64,000 bases of DNA from positions 11,927 to 75,926 of the forward strand of contig CAYWGR010000002.1 in assembly GCA_964458015.1 (NCBI GenBank). The letters run 5' to 3'. This document shows positions 15,946-25,292 of the stretch, in pieces. The DNA is from CAYWGR01 sp964458015. GTDB taxonomy: Bacteria; Planctomycetota; Planctomycetia; Pirellulales; Thermoguttaceae. Every line of letters starts with the position of its first letter. Within the stretch, counting starts at the first letter, position 1. The notes under the pieces were generated by a model that saw only the letters and a program-made list of their open reading frames with translations, was not told the DNA's origin and searched no databases. A program made the translations under genes and the position numbers.

Positions 15946-17082
15946 TCACGGCTTCTGTTCCAGGCCATTCGGCTCGGGAACTTGCTTTTTCAGATCGTCA
16001 ATTTGTTTTTCCATCGCCTTGAGCCTAACGTCCGCATCTCGTATAGCCTGGTCTAATTTCTGAACGTGTGCCTTGAGACCAACGTTCTCTCGCTCTAATG
16101 TTGTCGCTCTGGTCATCGCTTCATTTTTGGCCTGTTCAGCTTTCTTGGCTACGTTTTGCATCTCCGTGTTCTCGCGCTCGATCGTCTTGATCTTGGTGTC
16201 TGCGTCCTTCTTGGCCTTCGCCGTCCGTTCATTAGCATTCTTGATTACATCGCTGAAACTCTTCCGAAGACTCGCAATATCCTGCTCCATCGCTGGCAGC
16301 TTCTTACCCTGCTTCTTCAACTCAGCGTTGTCCCGTTCCACTTTGGCTTCGGTATCTTTCAAAGACTGCTCAACTTGGGATGTCGGCTCGCCAGCGGGCG
16401 AACCAGTGCAACCGCGATGAATAGCAGACACGAATAGAACCGCTATCGCCAGCAGGAAGCCAATAACTGCGTTTTCAATGGCACGGTGAGCAACGGCCAT
16501 TTGGGTGACCTTCACGTTATTATGTCGCTGATGATTGTGAAGGCATTTCAACGATTCGCGTGTTTGACGGAGCATGTGGTCAGCTCGGTTTTCACCGAAT
16601 TGCCGCAACTTGCTGCCAGGTGTCGGACCGCGATACCCGCGTCTTCCAAGCCCATGAACGGCACCACGAATGGCGCAGAGCAACTGCATGATGGTGTAGA
16701 AACCAATGAACGCAATCAGAATGGTGGCACTCGCGCCGAACGCTGTTTCACGGCCAGCTAGAAATGCGATGATTCCGACAATGAAGGCGTTAGCGGGAGT
16801 CGCCAGAGAAATCACTGCGGAAAGTCGTGAATCGACACTAGCACGCCTACTTCGTTCTTGATCGAGCAAGTCTTCGATTCCATCAAGTACTGCCTGCCGC
16901 TCAATCTCACTGCGGTTTTGGCCAACACCATCAAGCATCGCATGGTCGTTCGCCTCTAACTGCTCCTCCCTTGCTCGGGCACACTCGGGAAGGGGAGCGG
17001 CATGTGGCCAGAAACAGTCGCACAGGTCTTCCCGTGTGAGGCGGAGCAGCCATTTTGGACAAAGTTGAGTGATCCTGCTCAT
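15946..17082 (-). CDS. Uncharacterised membrane protein with C-terminal coiled coil
   Basis: 378 residues, no recognised name. An acidic N-terminal part with a heptad-like stretch (ERQAVLDGIEDLLDQERSRR) leads into two closely spaced hydrophobic helices (about 95-145; ANAFIVGIIAFLAG and ILIAFIGFYTIMQLLCAI). After a basic cytosolic-like loop comes a third helix (VIGFLLAIAVLFV), and then a long Lys/Glu-rich coiled coil (about 240-370). The plan of membrane helices plus coiled coil resembles effector-type membrane proteins, but no catalytic motif is seen. It follows the ATP-grasp gene by 33 bases on the same strand and is probably co-transcribed with it. Confidence 0.7.
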   Translation of the reverse strand: MSRITQLCPKWLLRLTREDLCDCFWPHAAPLPECARAREEQLEANDHAMLDGVGQNRSEIERQAVLDGIEDLLDQERSRRASVDSRLSAVISLATPANAFIVGIIAFLAGRETAFGASATILIAFIGFYTIMQLLCAIRGAVHGLGRRGYRGPTPGSKLRQFGENRADHMLRQTRESLKCLHNHQRHNNVKVTQMAVAHRAIENAVIGFLLAIAVLFVSAIHRGCTGSPAGEPTSQVEQSLKDTEAKVERDNAELKKQGKKLPAMEQDIASLRKSFSDVIKNANERTAKAKKDADTKIKTIERENTEMQNVAKKAEQAKNEAMTRATTLERENVGLKAHVQKLDQAIRDADVRLKAMEKQIDDLKKQVPEPNGLEQKP

Positions 17083-17115
17083 AACGTCCGCAGAATTGTG
17101 TTGTGCTGTTGCGTG

Positions 17116-17748
17116 TTAGTCTCTTCTAGCGAGCAGCCAGCCGACTATCGAATCAGTAATACCCATTTCTAGCATGTCATCCAGCCATTGCCACTGACCG
17201 TTGGGGTTGATCTCCAAGAACACGTATTCGTCATCCAGGGTGCGGATGAGGTTAATAGCACCGTATTCTAGGCAGAGCATTGCCATTAGCTGCAATAGGT
17301 TCTCACAGATACTTGCTGGTAGTTCAGCCCGTCGGTGAGGCAGATTAGGATTTTGCGTCCGCCGCCAATCAAGTTTGGCTGCGTCATCGGTTTGGGAGTC
17401 AATTTCAACTATGAACAAGCGGCCACCGACGTATGTTACGCGCACATCACTTCGCTTCTCGATAAGTTCTTGGTAAATGGCAGGACTCAAACGCGCCTCG
17501 CATAAGTGGTCGAGATGCTCTGCTAGCACTTGGCTTGTGTAAATAGATAATTGCTCAGTGCCAAGATCGACGTATCCGGTACGGGCTGGCTTAACAATCA
17601 TCCTTTGGTTAAACCGATCGTACGCCGCACGGATTTGTTGAGCACTGTTCGTAACGATCGTCCTCGGAATCGCAAGACCGATCTGCCTGGCGACTCGAAG
17701 CTGATATGTCTTTTGCTCGGCAGCCCACACTGCCTCGGGGGGACTCAT
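17116..17748 (-). CDS. ATP-grasp ligase of MvdD/graspetide type, N-terminally truncated
   Basis: 210 residues. The sequence matches the ATP-grasp core of microviridin-type peptide ligases: NPPEA-like MSPPEAVWAAEQKTYQL, IPRTIVTN, ATP-binding Lys in RMIVKPARTGY, YQELIEKRSDVRVTYVGG, and the typical end EYVFLEINPNGQWQWLDDML with the metal-binding Glu and Asn. Full-length relatives are about 100 residues longer and carry a pre-ATP-grasp domain. Here the frame is closed by a TAG eight codons before the ATG, although the codons between (QDSLPSL) still look homologous, so the gene is probably decayed or rearranged. No precursor peptide was recognised nearby. Confidence 0.75.
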   Translation of the reverse strand: MSPPEAVWAAEQKTYQLRVARQIGLAIPRTIVTNSAQQIRAAYDRFNQRMIVKPARTGYVDLGTEQLSIYTSQVLAEHLDHLCEARLSPAIYQELIEKRSDVRVTYVGGRLFIVEIDSQTDDAAKLDWRRTQNPNLPHRRAELPASICENLLQLMAMLCLEYGAINLIRTLDDEYVFLEINPNGQWQWLDDMLEMGITDSIVGWLLARRD

Positions 17749-17921
17749 TAAGCTCGGTAGAGAATCTTGCTAAGTCACTTCTTGTTAGGGGGATTGACAG
17801 TACAATGCCACGCGACGAAGATCAGTTTCGTCGGACTGCCGTCGTGCTAGTCAGTGGGATAGAACAGCCGTTCGGAGATCAGATAAACCAACGGCGATGT
17901 CAGCACGATCAACCACCGGGG

Positions 17922-19319
17922 TCAACATGCTTTCTTATGATCGGCAGTGTGAGCCGCTAGGCGATTGCCATTTCGTGGTGTACTCCATTGTTTGTCCCAA
18001 TCAAGATCGGGTAAAAGTTGACGCAGCAGGTTCCGCAGAGAAGAGCCGTAACGACTCACGAGCGCGTTTCCGTGGTTGTTGGCAAAGTCTCGCTGGTGGA
18101 CGTGATACCAGTCTTCTGGTTGATGGAAACCAAGTTGCTTGCCCAGCCAGTCCATATAACGCCGGTGATTTTCTGGCTGGTTCCAAAAACCTTTGGGTAC
18201 GCGCGGGAACAGCCATTCCTTCCAAGGATACTTCGGATATAGTTCCATCGCTGCCAACACCGGGCACGAACGGTAAGAGGAGAGGAGGATCCCAAAGCCC
18301 TGATAGCGTCGGAAGTCCGCGCCGGTCACTTGATACCAATCCTCTGGCCGGAGGAAGCCTAACTGGCGTCCCAGCCCACGCAGGTAACGCAAGCGGTTAG
18401 CGCGTACCATCCAAAAGCCTTTGGGGTGGCGTATTATCTTTCCAGCCCCCGTGGCTCGCTTCCTGAACCGCTGCATGTCCCAAGTATATTCCGGGAAGGC
18501 ATCTGCCAACACCGCCGGGATCGAACCAAGGCGACAACTCTCCAATAACGTGCCGCCCCGATGTTGCTGAAAATCACGGACTCTCACCCGATACCAGTCC
18601 TCCATCTTTCGGAAGCCGAGTTGCTCACCTAGCCAGAGCATGTAACGCCGACGATTCTCGGGCTGATCCCAAAATCCTCTTGGCGTCCATCTGAACAGCC
18701 ACGGTTTCCAGTCGTGTTCGGGAAACAACGAAGAGAATATCCGAAGCAGCGAATAGTTGTAACGAGTCAACAAACAGTCACCGCCATTTTGCTTGACATC
18801 CGTCTCGGTCACTCGATACCAGTCCTGCCAGTGGCATACACCCATCTCGTGACCTAGCCACTCGACGAATCGCAACTGGTTCGCCGGAACGTCCCAGAAT
18901 CCATCTGGAACCTGCACGAACAACCATTCGCACCAATCGTATTCTGGCAACAGAGTTCGCAACATTTCCGAGGGGCTTCCTCGGTAATGTTTCAAAACCG
19001 TTCTGCCGTAGTTGCGGATGAAATCCTTCCCTTTGACGGAGTACCACTGTTCCATGCGTCGGAACCGCAGTTTATGTGCCAGCCACAACAGGTAATCACG
19101 GTGGTTTTTCTCGTTTTCCCAAAATCGCAGCGGCACACGGCCTGAGCACCACACCGGGTCGAGCCGCTCGATTCGCTTGAAGCAGATCGGCTGGCTGCCG
19201 ACAGGTATCTTCTCGGGCAAATGAATTGATTTCGGTCGGGGCATGATATATTGTGAGGCGTTTTCACCCGGATGGAATCGCTGGCGAGCAACAGCACGGC
19301 GTTGGCGCACTTCGATCAA
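17922..19319 (-). CDS. Five-repeat aromatic-rich protein of unknown function
   Basis: 465 residues from a TTG at 19,319; the ATG at 19,244 (MPRPKSIHLPEK) is the alternative start. It consists of five tandem units of about 68 residues with the plan P-x-GFW-(x)4-N-RRYMxWLGxQLGF-xxxEDWY-x(6)-DF-x(3)-G-x(2)-L-x(3)-Y-x-S-x(5)-L-x(2)-YPE-x-W-x(2)-W. Residues that recur in nearly all copies are GFW, RYxxWL, EDWY and PE-Y-W. No signal peptide or catalytic motif is seen; repeats of this build often mediate binding. The open frame continues upstream without a good start codon, so the true N-terminus is uncertain. Confidence 0.7.
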   Translation of the reverse strand: MIEVRQRRAVARQRFHPGENASQYIMPRPKSIHLPEKIPVGSQPICFKRIERLDPVWCSGRVPLRFWENEKNHRDYLLWLAHKLRFRRMEQWYSVKGKDFIRNYGRTVLKHYRGSPSEMLRTLLPEYDWCEWLFVQVPDGFWDVPANQLRFVEWLGHEMGVCHWQDWYRVTETDVKQNGGDCLLTRYNYSLLRIFSSLFPEHDWKPWLFRWTPRGFWDQPENRRRYMLWLGEQLGFRKMEDWYRVRVRDFQQHRGGTLLESCRLGSIPAVLADAFPEYTWDMQRFRKRATGAGKIIRHPKGFWMVRANRLRYLRGLGRQLGFLRPEDWYQVTGADFRRYQGFGILLSSYRSCPVLAAMELYPKYPWKEWLFPRVPKGFWNQPENHRRYMDWLGKQLGFHQPEDWYHVHQRDFANNHGNALVSRYGSSLRNLLRQLLPDLDWDKQWSTPRNGNRLAAHTADHKKAC

Positions 19320-19462
19320 CTCTTCCAGGCGTTTCTCGGCTTTTAGACGGTCCAGGCTGGAAGACAGTTTGACTCGGGCAAGATCATACCAATAACTTGC
19401 GCGAAGAAGGCATCAGTCGCGATCATTGCCTTGGTGGGCTTTATTTCGTCAATAGTCTTCCA

Positions 19463-19663
19463 CTACTCCAACCGTTTCGATCCTTGAAATTCCTGCTGTC
19501 GCCAAGGACGCAGCACTTGTCGCAAATGGAGCATTGCCTTCAATCGTTGCCTTGCTTCGGCGTTGTCAAGTGCATCTAGGAGGACTTGATTGGCCTGATC
19601 GGCAGGCAACTCATTGTCGGTCAGTTGTGATAGAAGAAGCTCTGATTCTTCTGAAAGGCTCAT
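19463..19663 (-). CDS. Anti-sigma-factor-like N-terminal domain, short
   Basis: 66 residues from the ATG at 19,663, which follows GGAGAGAC. The sequence LLLSQLTDNELPADQANQVL followed by DALDNAEARQRLKAML and LRQVLRPW resembles the cytosolic RseA-type N-terminal domain of anti-sigma factors (the DGELP-like motif). No transmembrane segment or C-terminal domain follows and there is no linked sigma-factor gene, so this may be a remnant or an independent small regulator. Confidence 0.5.
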   Translation of the reverse strand: MSLSEESELLLSQLTDNELPADQANQVLLDALDNAEARQRLKAMLHLRQVLRPWRQQEFQGSKRLE

Positions 19664-19826
19664 AGCGTCTCTCCATTGGGTGAAATTCTTTGCTATCCTA
19701 TTAGACGCTCGGGATGCCAAACTATTTCACGTGCCGTGTTTGTATGATAATAAAATGTACCAGTCCATCACATCAGGGCTATTCAAACTCCTGATGCAAT
19801 AACCTACTTTCGTGCAGTTCGTCATC

Positions 19827-20027
19827 TTAGTGCTGGGCTGCGTCGGCACCGACTTCAAGGTTCTCTACCCCTTGGTTGAAGTAGTTTTTAATCTTCGGCC
19901 AACCAATTTTGATGAGGAAAATAAGAACCGGCAGCGCAATGGCCCCGATAATTAAGATGGTCTCCAGGCTGACGGAACCGTCCTCGTTGTCATGGACTTT
20001 TTGTAGAATGCGCCAAAGGGTTGTCAT
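19827..20027 (-). CDS. Flp-type pilin (second copy)
   Basis: 66 residues. A short leader ends in NEDG and is followed by SVSLETILIIGAIALPVLIF, the Flp pilin class-III processing site with Glu at +5 and a hydrophobic assembly helix. It is nearly identical to the pilin at 61,453-61,659, with 30 consecutive identical residues across the processed N-terminus. The ATG overlaps the stop of the PBP-like gene as ATGA, so it is the last gene of the minus-strand cluster. It needs the TadV peptidase and CpaF ATPase encoded at 60-62 kb. Confidence 0.92.
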   Translation of the reverse strand: MTTLWRILQKVHDNEDGSVSLETILIIGAIALPVLIFLIKIGWPKIKNYFNQGVENLEVGADAAQH

Positions 20028-21892
20028 GGTTTGTTCCCTAGATATAAATTGCCTGATTCCACCGATGGGTTACGTACAGCCGCCGTTCCATGACTGACCT
20101 CAAGAGACTTTGCTTGCCACGGAGAAATCATGCTGTACCGATTCAACGTTTTCAAGCAATGTTCCGAGGCGAGGAATTGTGCGAATTCCTTGGCCAACTC
20201 GCTGGCCTTCGGAGATACATAAAGAGTGAATGTCCGTGCCAATGGGTATTCTTGTGGCAGGGAATAAGCTGCCATCGGCGATGTATTTTGAACAAGTAAG
20301 GTTGGTTTGGGATCGGGGGCTTTTGCTTCTGCCTTACTAGGTCGGGGGGTGTCTTTCGCGACTTCCTTAGGCGGTTGCCGACCGGGCAAATACACATCTA
20401 TCAACTTGACCGTCTTCTCATCGGGCGACAACTGACTCAGATCCACAAAGCCAATGGCAGTCTGGTCACGGGCCACTTCTGAAATTATTTTCTTGGAGTC
20501 GGGCAAAGCATCATATTTCAAGGACATTTTTAATTCGCCCTCGATTTTCTTCTTCAAGAGTTGCGAAATCGGATCAGGATAGAAAAGTCCATGTACATGC
20601 ATCACGGCAGCCGCCCCATCGGCTTCAGGCCACTGGACTATCTCCCCGCCGAAAATCCCTCGCAATTCTTTCTGCGGCAGTGCATTAAGTATGTTTTTCG
20701 GATGAACGATAACGCCCACCGCTGTTTGTCCCAAGGGGACATACTCGCCGGAACGTGTTTTTTGCTCGGAATCGACCAACAGCAGCTCAACGCCATCGAC
20801 CGATAGCTTTTTCTCGATCTCTTCCGGTGTTAGAGATGCTTGTGCCTCGCCATTCACACGAACATTCAACTGCACGGCGGTTTTCACTTTCATAAAATCT
20901 CCCGCCAAATCGTTTAGCAATCGCGCATTGCCGGTAAGATCGTGGATCGAAACGGTTTCGGCCTTACCACGCTTCACTTCCGCGACATTCTGCTTGCCTC
21001 GCGGATTCTCTAGTTGGTATTCGGGCCACATCTCGAATTGTCTGGTGATTTTAAGGGCTTTCTCTCCGCTGGCAAATTTACAGAATTCCCGTGCCACTGG
21101 AGGGGCGTCGGGATGCAAATAGAGTGTAAGTGTATCCCACAACTGGTAACTACCATCAGAGACCGCTGCAATCGACGGCGCTATGGCCGGAGAGTTCTTG
21201 TCTTTGGCGATTCTCAAAATCCGCACCCGCTTGTCAAGCTCCTTCTCGTCGGCTTGAAGGAAGAATCCAATGGCGCGAGTCTGCTTTCCGATGGCTCCAA
21301 TAATTTCAGCCGTTGAAAGTTTCTGGCGAGTTATTTTCGAGGAAGAATCGCGAAATGCTGGCGCGAAGCTAGATTTTTGCATGACTCTCTTTTGAAAAAT
21401 GGAACATTCCGTACTTACGAGCATTGGTCCATAAAGTTCGATCTTTCCGAGCGTTCCGCCATTAGAGACATCATTCCAAGAGGTAATTTGACCGGAAAAT
21501 ATCTTGCGCAAATCCTCTGTCGTGATTGTCCGCATGGAGTTCTTGGCATTCACAGCCACGTGAACTACAAGCCGTCCGATGGGAAACGGCTCGAACCGAT
21601 TGTCAAAATCTTTATCCAACTTAGGCGCGAGCGAATCGAGCATCATCCCCACGTTGCATTCGTGCTTCTTAAGTGCGCCAGGTACTTGGTCGCTATCTCG
21701 TGGGCCGAATGCAAATGAGCGTGATCCTTGCTCATATTCGTATTGCCGGATTAGTTGGTTGACTAATTTGATACCCGCCCAACTACCCTGAACCGATACC
21801 GGCACGGGCTGCGGATTGTCTTTGGAGACATCTGCAATTGCCACATTCGACACCAAAATAAGGGTCACGATGATAAACTGTTTCCCATTCAT
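20024..21892 (-). CDS. Exported double PBP-like (PstS-type) protein
   Basis: About 622 residues from the ATG at 21,892, 8 bases after GAGAGA, with a signal peptide (KQFIIVTLILVSNVAIA). It contains two substrate-binding-protein-like modules. Each has the PstS-family markers: GSWAG near the N-terminus, TTEDLRKIFSGQITSWNDV in the first, and PQKELRGIFGGEIVQWPEAD plus AIGFVDLSQLSPDEKTVKL in the second. PstS proteins bind phosphate, but here there is no ABC transporter and the gene is fused into a pilus cluster, so the ligand is open. It is a paralogue of the protein at 55,796-58,360. Confidence 0.82.
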   Translation of the reverse strand: MNGKQFIIVTLILVSNVAIADVSKDNPQPVPVSVQGSWAGIKLVNQLIRQYEYEQGSRSFAFGPRDSDQVPGALKKHECNVGMMLDSLAPKLDKDFDNRFEPFPIGRLVVHVAVNAKNSMRTITTEDLRKIFSGQITSWNDVSNGGTLGKIELYGPMLVSTECSIFQKRVMQKSSFAPAFRDSSSKITRQKLSTAEIIGAIGKQTRAIGFFLQADEKELDKRVRILRIAKDKNSPAIAPSIAAVSDGSYQLWDTLTLYLHPDAPPVAREFCKFASGEKALKITRQFEMWPEYQLENPRGKQNVAEVKRGKAETVSIHDLTGNARLLNDLAGDFMKVKTAVQLNVRVNGEAQASLTPEEIEKKLSVDGVELLLVDSEQKTRSGEYVPLGQTAVGVIVHPKNILNALPQKELRGIFGGEIVQWPEADGAAAVMHVHGLFYPDPISQLLKKKIEGELKMSLKYDALPDSKKIISEVARDQTAIGFVDLSQLSPDEKTVKLIDVYLPGRQPPKEVAKDTPRPSKAEAKAPDPKPTLLVQNTSPMAAYSLPQEYPLARTFTLYVSPKASELAKEFAQFLASEHCLKTLNRYSMISPWQAKSLEVSHGTAAVRNPSVESGNLYLGNKP

Positions 21893-22018
21893 TTCATTCA
21901 TCTCTCTCGCCCCGCAGATAACCCGATTCACTACGGATATTAGCATCAACATCAGGGGAACAGGCCAGCAGTGCTCATCAGTGATGGCACCGACAGGATA
22001 GTCGGAAATATAGCACGA

Positions 22019-22681
22019 TCAATACAGAGGCTCCTTATTTTCCTTATAGTGCTCACGACTCCAGGTAATGCATTCCTCAATCCGTCGGCGTATCTCCTTA
22101 TCGTCAGCCCTGCTCTCAAGTTTAGCCAACAATTCCAGCAGCCGCCGTTTGCCGCCAAGAACATGATTCAATACGTCTAACGACTTGATGCGGAGTGTAC
22201 CGTCGTCAGATTTCTCAACGTTTTCAATCATTGTTGGCACCGCGGGTCGGCCAATCTTTACCAGTGCATTCCACACAGGTGCGTCGAAACGGCATGAACG
22301 CGACCGCATCTTTCGACCTGGTTCGTCAGCTAAGGCCCGAGACAACGTGGGTACAGCCTCCACGGCGTGCAACTCGCCGAGCAGGTAGGCTGCCGCGCAA
22401 CGTGCCCGATCGGAATAGTGTGTTGCGTTGGCCGGGTCAATCAACGGGAGCAATTGCTGCACTGTTGCCAAACGGCCTTTTAGAATTGCATCTACGGCTG
22501 CATCGCAGGTTCGAGGCTCTTCTGAGCATAGGTTTTCAATACCGGACACAGTTTCCTCTTCTTTTCCTTTGGGGCTTGAGTCTGCGGAGGCCGTCGCAGA
22601 TAGCATAACAATGACTGCGGCCACAACAGTTACCGCTTGTTTACAAACCCACCGGCCGGTACGATTCACAGGTAGTTTCAT
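22019..22681 (-). CDS. Secreted HEAT-repeat protein
   Basis: 220 residues with a signal peptide (AVTVVAAVIVMLSATASA) and HEAT-like helical repeats (YLLGELHAVEAVPTLSRAL, VWNALVKIGRPAVPTMI). GGGAG precedes the ATG. It sits third in the cluster between the Gly/Pro-loop exoprotein and the PBP-like gene, a position taken by three other exported proteins in the 47-61 kb copy. Likely a periplasmic scaffold; no enzymatic motif is seen. Confidence 0.75.
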   Translation of the reverse strand: MKLPVNRTGRWVCKQAVTVVAAVIVMLSATASADSSPKGKEEETVSGIENLCSEEPRTCDAAVDAILKGRLATVQQLLPLIDPANATHYSDRARCAAAYLLGELHAVEAVPTLSRALADEPGRKMRSRSCRFDAPVWNALVKIGRPAVPTMIENVEKSDDGTLRIKSLDVLNHVLGGKRRLLELLAKLESRADDKEIRRRIEECITWSREHYKENKEPLY

Positions 22682-22743
22682 AGCTTACTCCCAATTGTAG
22701 ATGGTTTAGCAGTAACGATTGCGGCAAACATACCCTGATAACA

Positions 22744-24888
22744 TTATGGTGCCTTCACCGTGATAGTGACCGTGGCTGCATCGCTTTCATACGTGTTTGG
22801 GTTATGTTGGTTAAGACCTTTGGTAATATCGCTAATCTTCAATGAGAATACAAGCGTGGCCCGGCCGATGGGGGCATTAAATGTCGGTTCTTTGGCAGTA
22901 TCATCGGATAGAGATACATTGGGACCTTGAGTTTGGGTCCACTTGTAGGTCCATGTATCATTGTCTGCATCTGTGGCATTCCCGTGCAAAGTCACTCCTT
23001 GTTGTTGGCTGTTGACAGTTTGGTTAGCTCCGGCATTAGCTACAGGCTTCGAGTTTGTGATATTCTCTGCCGGAACTCCTGGATTATGATTATTGGTACC
23101 ATTCTCAACACAATTGGGCAGAACACCTGTACCGTTGAAATGCCAATATGCATTAGTTGTGGTACTGATTCTGGACCACGCATAGCCATCGTGCCAATAC
23201 GCAATTTCCCAAAAATCACACCTCTTAGTAACCTGCTTAAAACCATCAGCGTCGAAACCTGGCTCGTCGATGCTAAACGCCTTATTTGGTTTGGTAGCGG
23301 TAGGGTATTGGGTATCCCCTGAATGAGAATGCTCATCCCACTGCCAACTCAAATCATTTTTAGGCACAACCCTATTTCCGGCTCCGTTGAACTGTGCCAG
23401 AGCGGTCTCTATGATTTTGCGCTCCAACTTAAAGCTGAACTTACCGTCGTCTCCATCCACACCATATCTGAAAGTAACCCCGCGAGCGGGCCAGTTGATT
23501 CCGTTTGGTTCAAATAGGAGTGTAGCTTCCATCTTTCCAGCCGTCCAGGTTGCTCCGTTCTTACCGTCCCAATTGAATTCACATTTGGCGGTGTTGGTAC
23601 CACTCTGATCGCTGAATCGCCGTGTGTTGTCGCCGTCCAAGTCGCCAGAGACTTTTGGTGCCGCCCACGTCACCTTGAACACCGTACGCATCTTCGTTTT
23701 CGTGCTTCCGCCGCTTAATGCCTGAATTTGCACCGCATCACCACTATTGGCCGTTGCCGACTGGCTACTATATCGCACGGTGATGCTGGCGAGATTCGTC
23801 GCGGTTGTGGTACCTGTTTCAGTGATTGTGGCAAGAGTTCCACCCTGGCCAACGTCCCAATTCACGTTGCCGCTGAACCCGAAGTCAGTGCTGGCGAATG
23901 TCTCGGTCGGGTTGAGGGTTGTATCTTGCTGTCCACCGGGCCACGCTTTCCACTCGGTAGGCTCCAATGGTGCCAGTCGCACGTAATCCCTGGCAGTATC
24001 TTCGCCGCCTTTGAGATTCGAGTCCCATTGGAACGTGGCAGTGATGCTGCCGGACAGGGTGAAATTCTCGTTGGTGAGGATTGCATACTGCACATGATCG
24101 AATCCGCCAGGCGGGACGCGAATACTGCCGGTATATTTTGCCCCACCGGAAACCTTGTAAAGAGCAACACCCTGTGCAGCAACATTAAAAGTCAAAGTCC
24201 CAACATTACCATCGGAACTGGCTGGCCCAGTCCAATGTGGCCGCAGAGTAAGTGTGAGAATCTTGTATGCGGAGTCCGTGGGCAACGAAGAGGGGAGTGT
24301 TCCAGTCACAAGCGATGGCGGCAAATACAGTCCGCCGCTAGGCGTAGCCTCTGCTGCGTCCTCCGCACAACTGCCGCTTGGCGTCCAATGATCGCCGGAA
24401 TGAACACCCAACGAGTCCACGTCGATGTCGATGTCGCCCACCGAGGCGTCGAAGTGGGGTGGTTGTCCGCCGGGACCGCCCGGGCCGGGCCTCTTGAGAA
24501 GTCCGTGAAAAAGTACGCCCGGCCAACAATTGTTGTATTCCGCCGCCACCGTTGATGTATATCCCGCCCATATGTGCATGTCGTCGCTCGCCTGAATGCG
24601 ATTCCAGACAGTGTAACCGCTTTTCTCGATAACCTTCGACGATTCGCTGTTGGTTATGATCCACCAGTCATCTGGCCGCGCGAGCGTGACGTAGATGCCG
24701 GAGAAACCTTGTCCAATGTTGTCAAATGCGATGCCAACGTCCTTGTTAACCTGGAGTTTGGCCTGAATGTTGCCCTCGTCGCCAAGACTGCGGACATTTA
24801 TTCCCAGGGTTAAGGCAAGTATCGCACAGACGGAAATGCACACTCCGCGAACTACTTCCAAGATTACTGTCCTGTACTTCAACATCAT
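22744..24888 (-). CDS. Large secreted protein with Gly/Pro-rich loop and C-terminal PKD-like domain
   Basis: About 714 residues from the ATG at 24,888, close to AAGGAA, with a signal peptide or anchor (GVCISVCAILALTLGINV). Near residue 140 lies a loop RPGPGGPGGQPPHFD followed by an Asp-rich strand (VGDIDIDVDSLGV), shared in plan with the protein at 50,396-52,876. The middle is beta-rich and Trp/Thr-rich. The end is an immunoglobulin-like PKD-type domain (PVANAGANQTVNSQQQG, DADNDTWTYKWTQ, TVTITVKAP). A surface or pilus-associated adhesin-like role is inferred from the Tad context. Confidence 0.75.
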   Translation of the reverse strand: MMLKYRTVILEVVRGVCISVCAILALTLGINVRSLGDEGNIQAKLQVNKDVGIAFDNIGQGFSGIYVTLARPDDWWIITNSESSKVIEKSGYTVWNRIQASDDMHIWAGYTSTVAAEYNNCWPGVLFHGLLKRPGPGGPGGQPPHFDASVGDIDIDVDSLGVHSGDHWTPSGSCAEDAAEATPSGGLYLPPSLVTGTLPSSLPTDSAYKILTLTLRPHWTGPASSDGNVGTLTFNVAAQGVALYKVSGGAKYTGSIRVPPGGFDHVQYAILTNENFTLSGSITATFQWDSNLKGGEDTARDYVRLAPLEPTEWKAWPGGQQDTTLNPTETFASTDFGFSGNVNWDVGQGGTLATITETGTTTATNLASITVRYSSQSATANSGDAVQIQALSGGSTKTKMRTVFKVTWAAPKVSGDLDGDNTRRFSDQSGTNTAKCEFNWDGKNGATWTAGKMEATLLFEPNGINWPARGVTFRYGVDGDDGKFSFKLERKIIETALAQFNGAGNRVVPKNDLSWQWDEHSHSGDTQYPTATKPNKAFSIDEPGFDADGFKQVTKRCDFWEIAYWHDGYAWSRISTTTNAYWHFNGTGVLPNCVENGTNNHNPGVPAENITNSKPVANAGANQTVNSQQQGVTLHGNATDADNDTWTYKWTQTQGPNVSLSDDTAKEPTFNAPIGRATLVFSLKISDITKGLNQHNPNTYESDAATVTITVKAP

Positions 24889-24971
24889 CAAGTTCCTTTT
24901 ATAACAAATGACTATTTTACTTAGATGAAACGCCCGCCCCCTCATTCGCCTGACGGGCAAGGGAAACTATG

Positions 24972-25292
24972 TCAAATAGCCTTCTTTGATTGTGAGTCTT
25001 TGGGTGACGATTCTATGCCCTTTTGGTTGTCTGACTGATCTACCGGCTGTTTGTTTTCGTCAGACAGCGCGCCGAGCTTGGCAAGTTGTGCCCGCGCGCC
25101 CTCTGCAAGCGACGAACGAGGATGTTTTGCCAAGAAATCTTTCAATACCTTCTTTGCATCGTCAGGACGATTTGTCCAAAGGTAAATCACGCTGATATAA
25201 AACGTGCTGGAATCCGACTCGATGCTGTCGGGGTATTCTCGCGTCACTCGCGTCCAGGTGGCCACCGCAGCATCCGGGTTGTGATACTGGTT
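24972..25292 (-). pseudogene. C-terminal fragment of TPR protein, cut off by an in-frame TGA
   Basis: This frame continues directly from the TPR gene at 25,293-27,848 with no shift: after the TGA at 25,293-25,295 the codons read NQYHNPDAAVATWTRVTREY and then a tetratricopeptide-like segment ending in a Lys/Gln-rich tail. The paralogue at 47,598-50,399 continues across the same point (TNNFFEDKAKAATQF...KRYPNSD), so this is the missing end of the protein. One base change would restore the full length of about 958 residues. Confidence 0.75.

Noticed and set aside
19320..19465. Open coding-like codons in two frames between the repeat protein and the anti-sigma-like gene
   Set aside because: They suggest a rearranged junction, but no start codon or domain allows a gene to be called.
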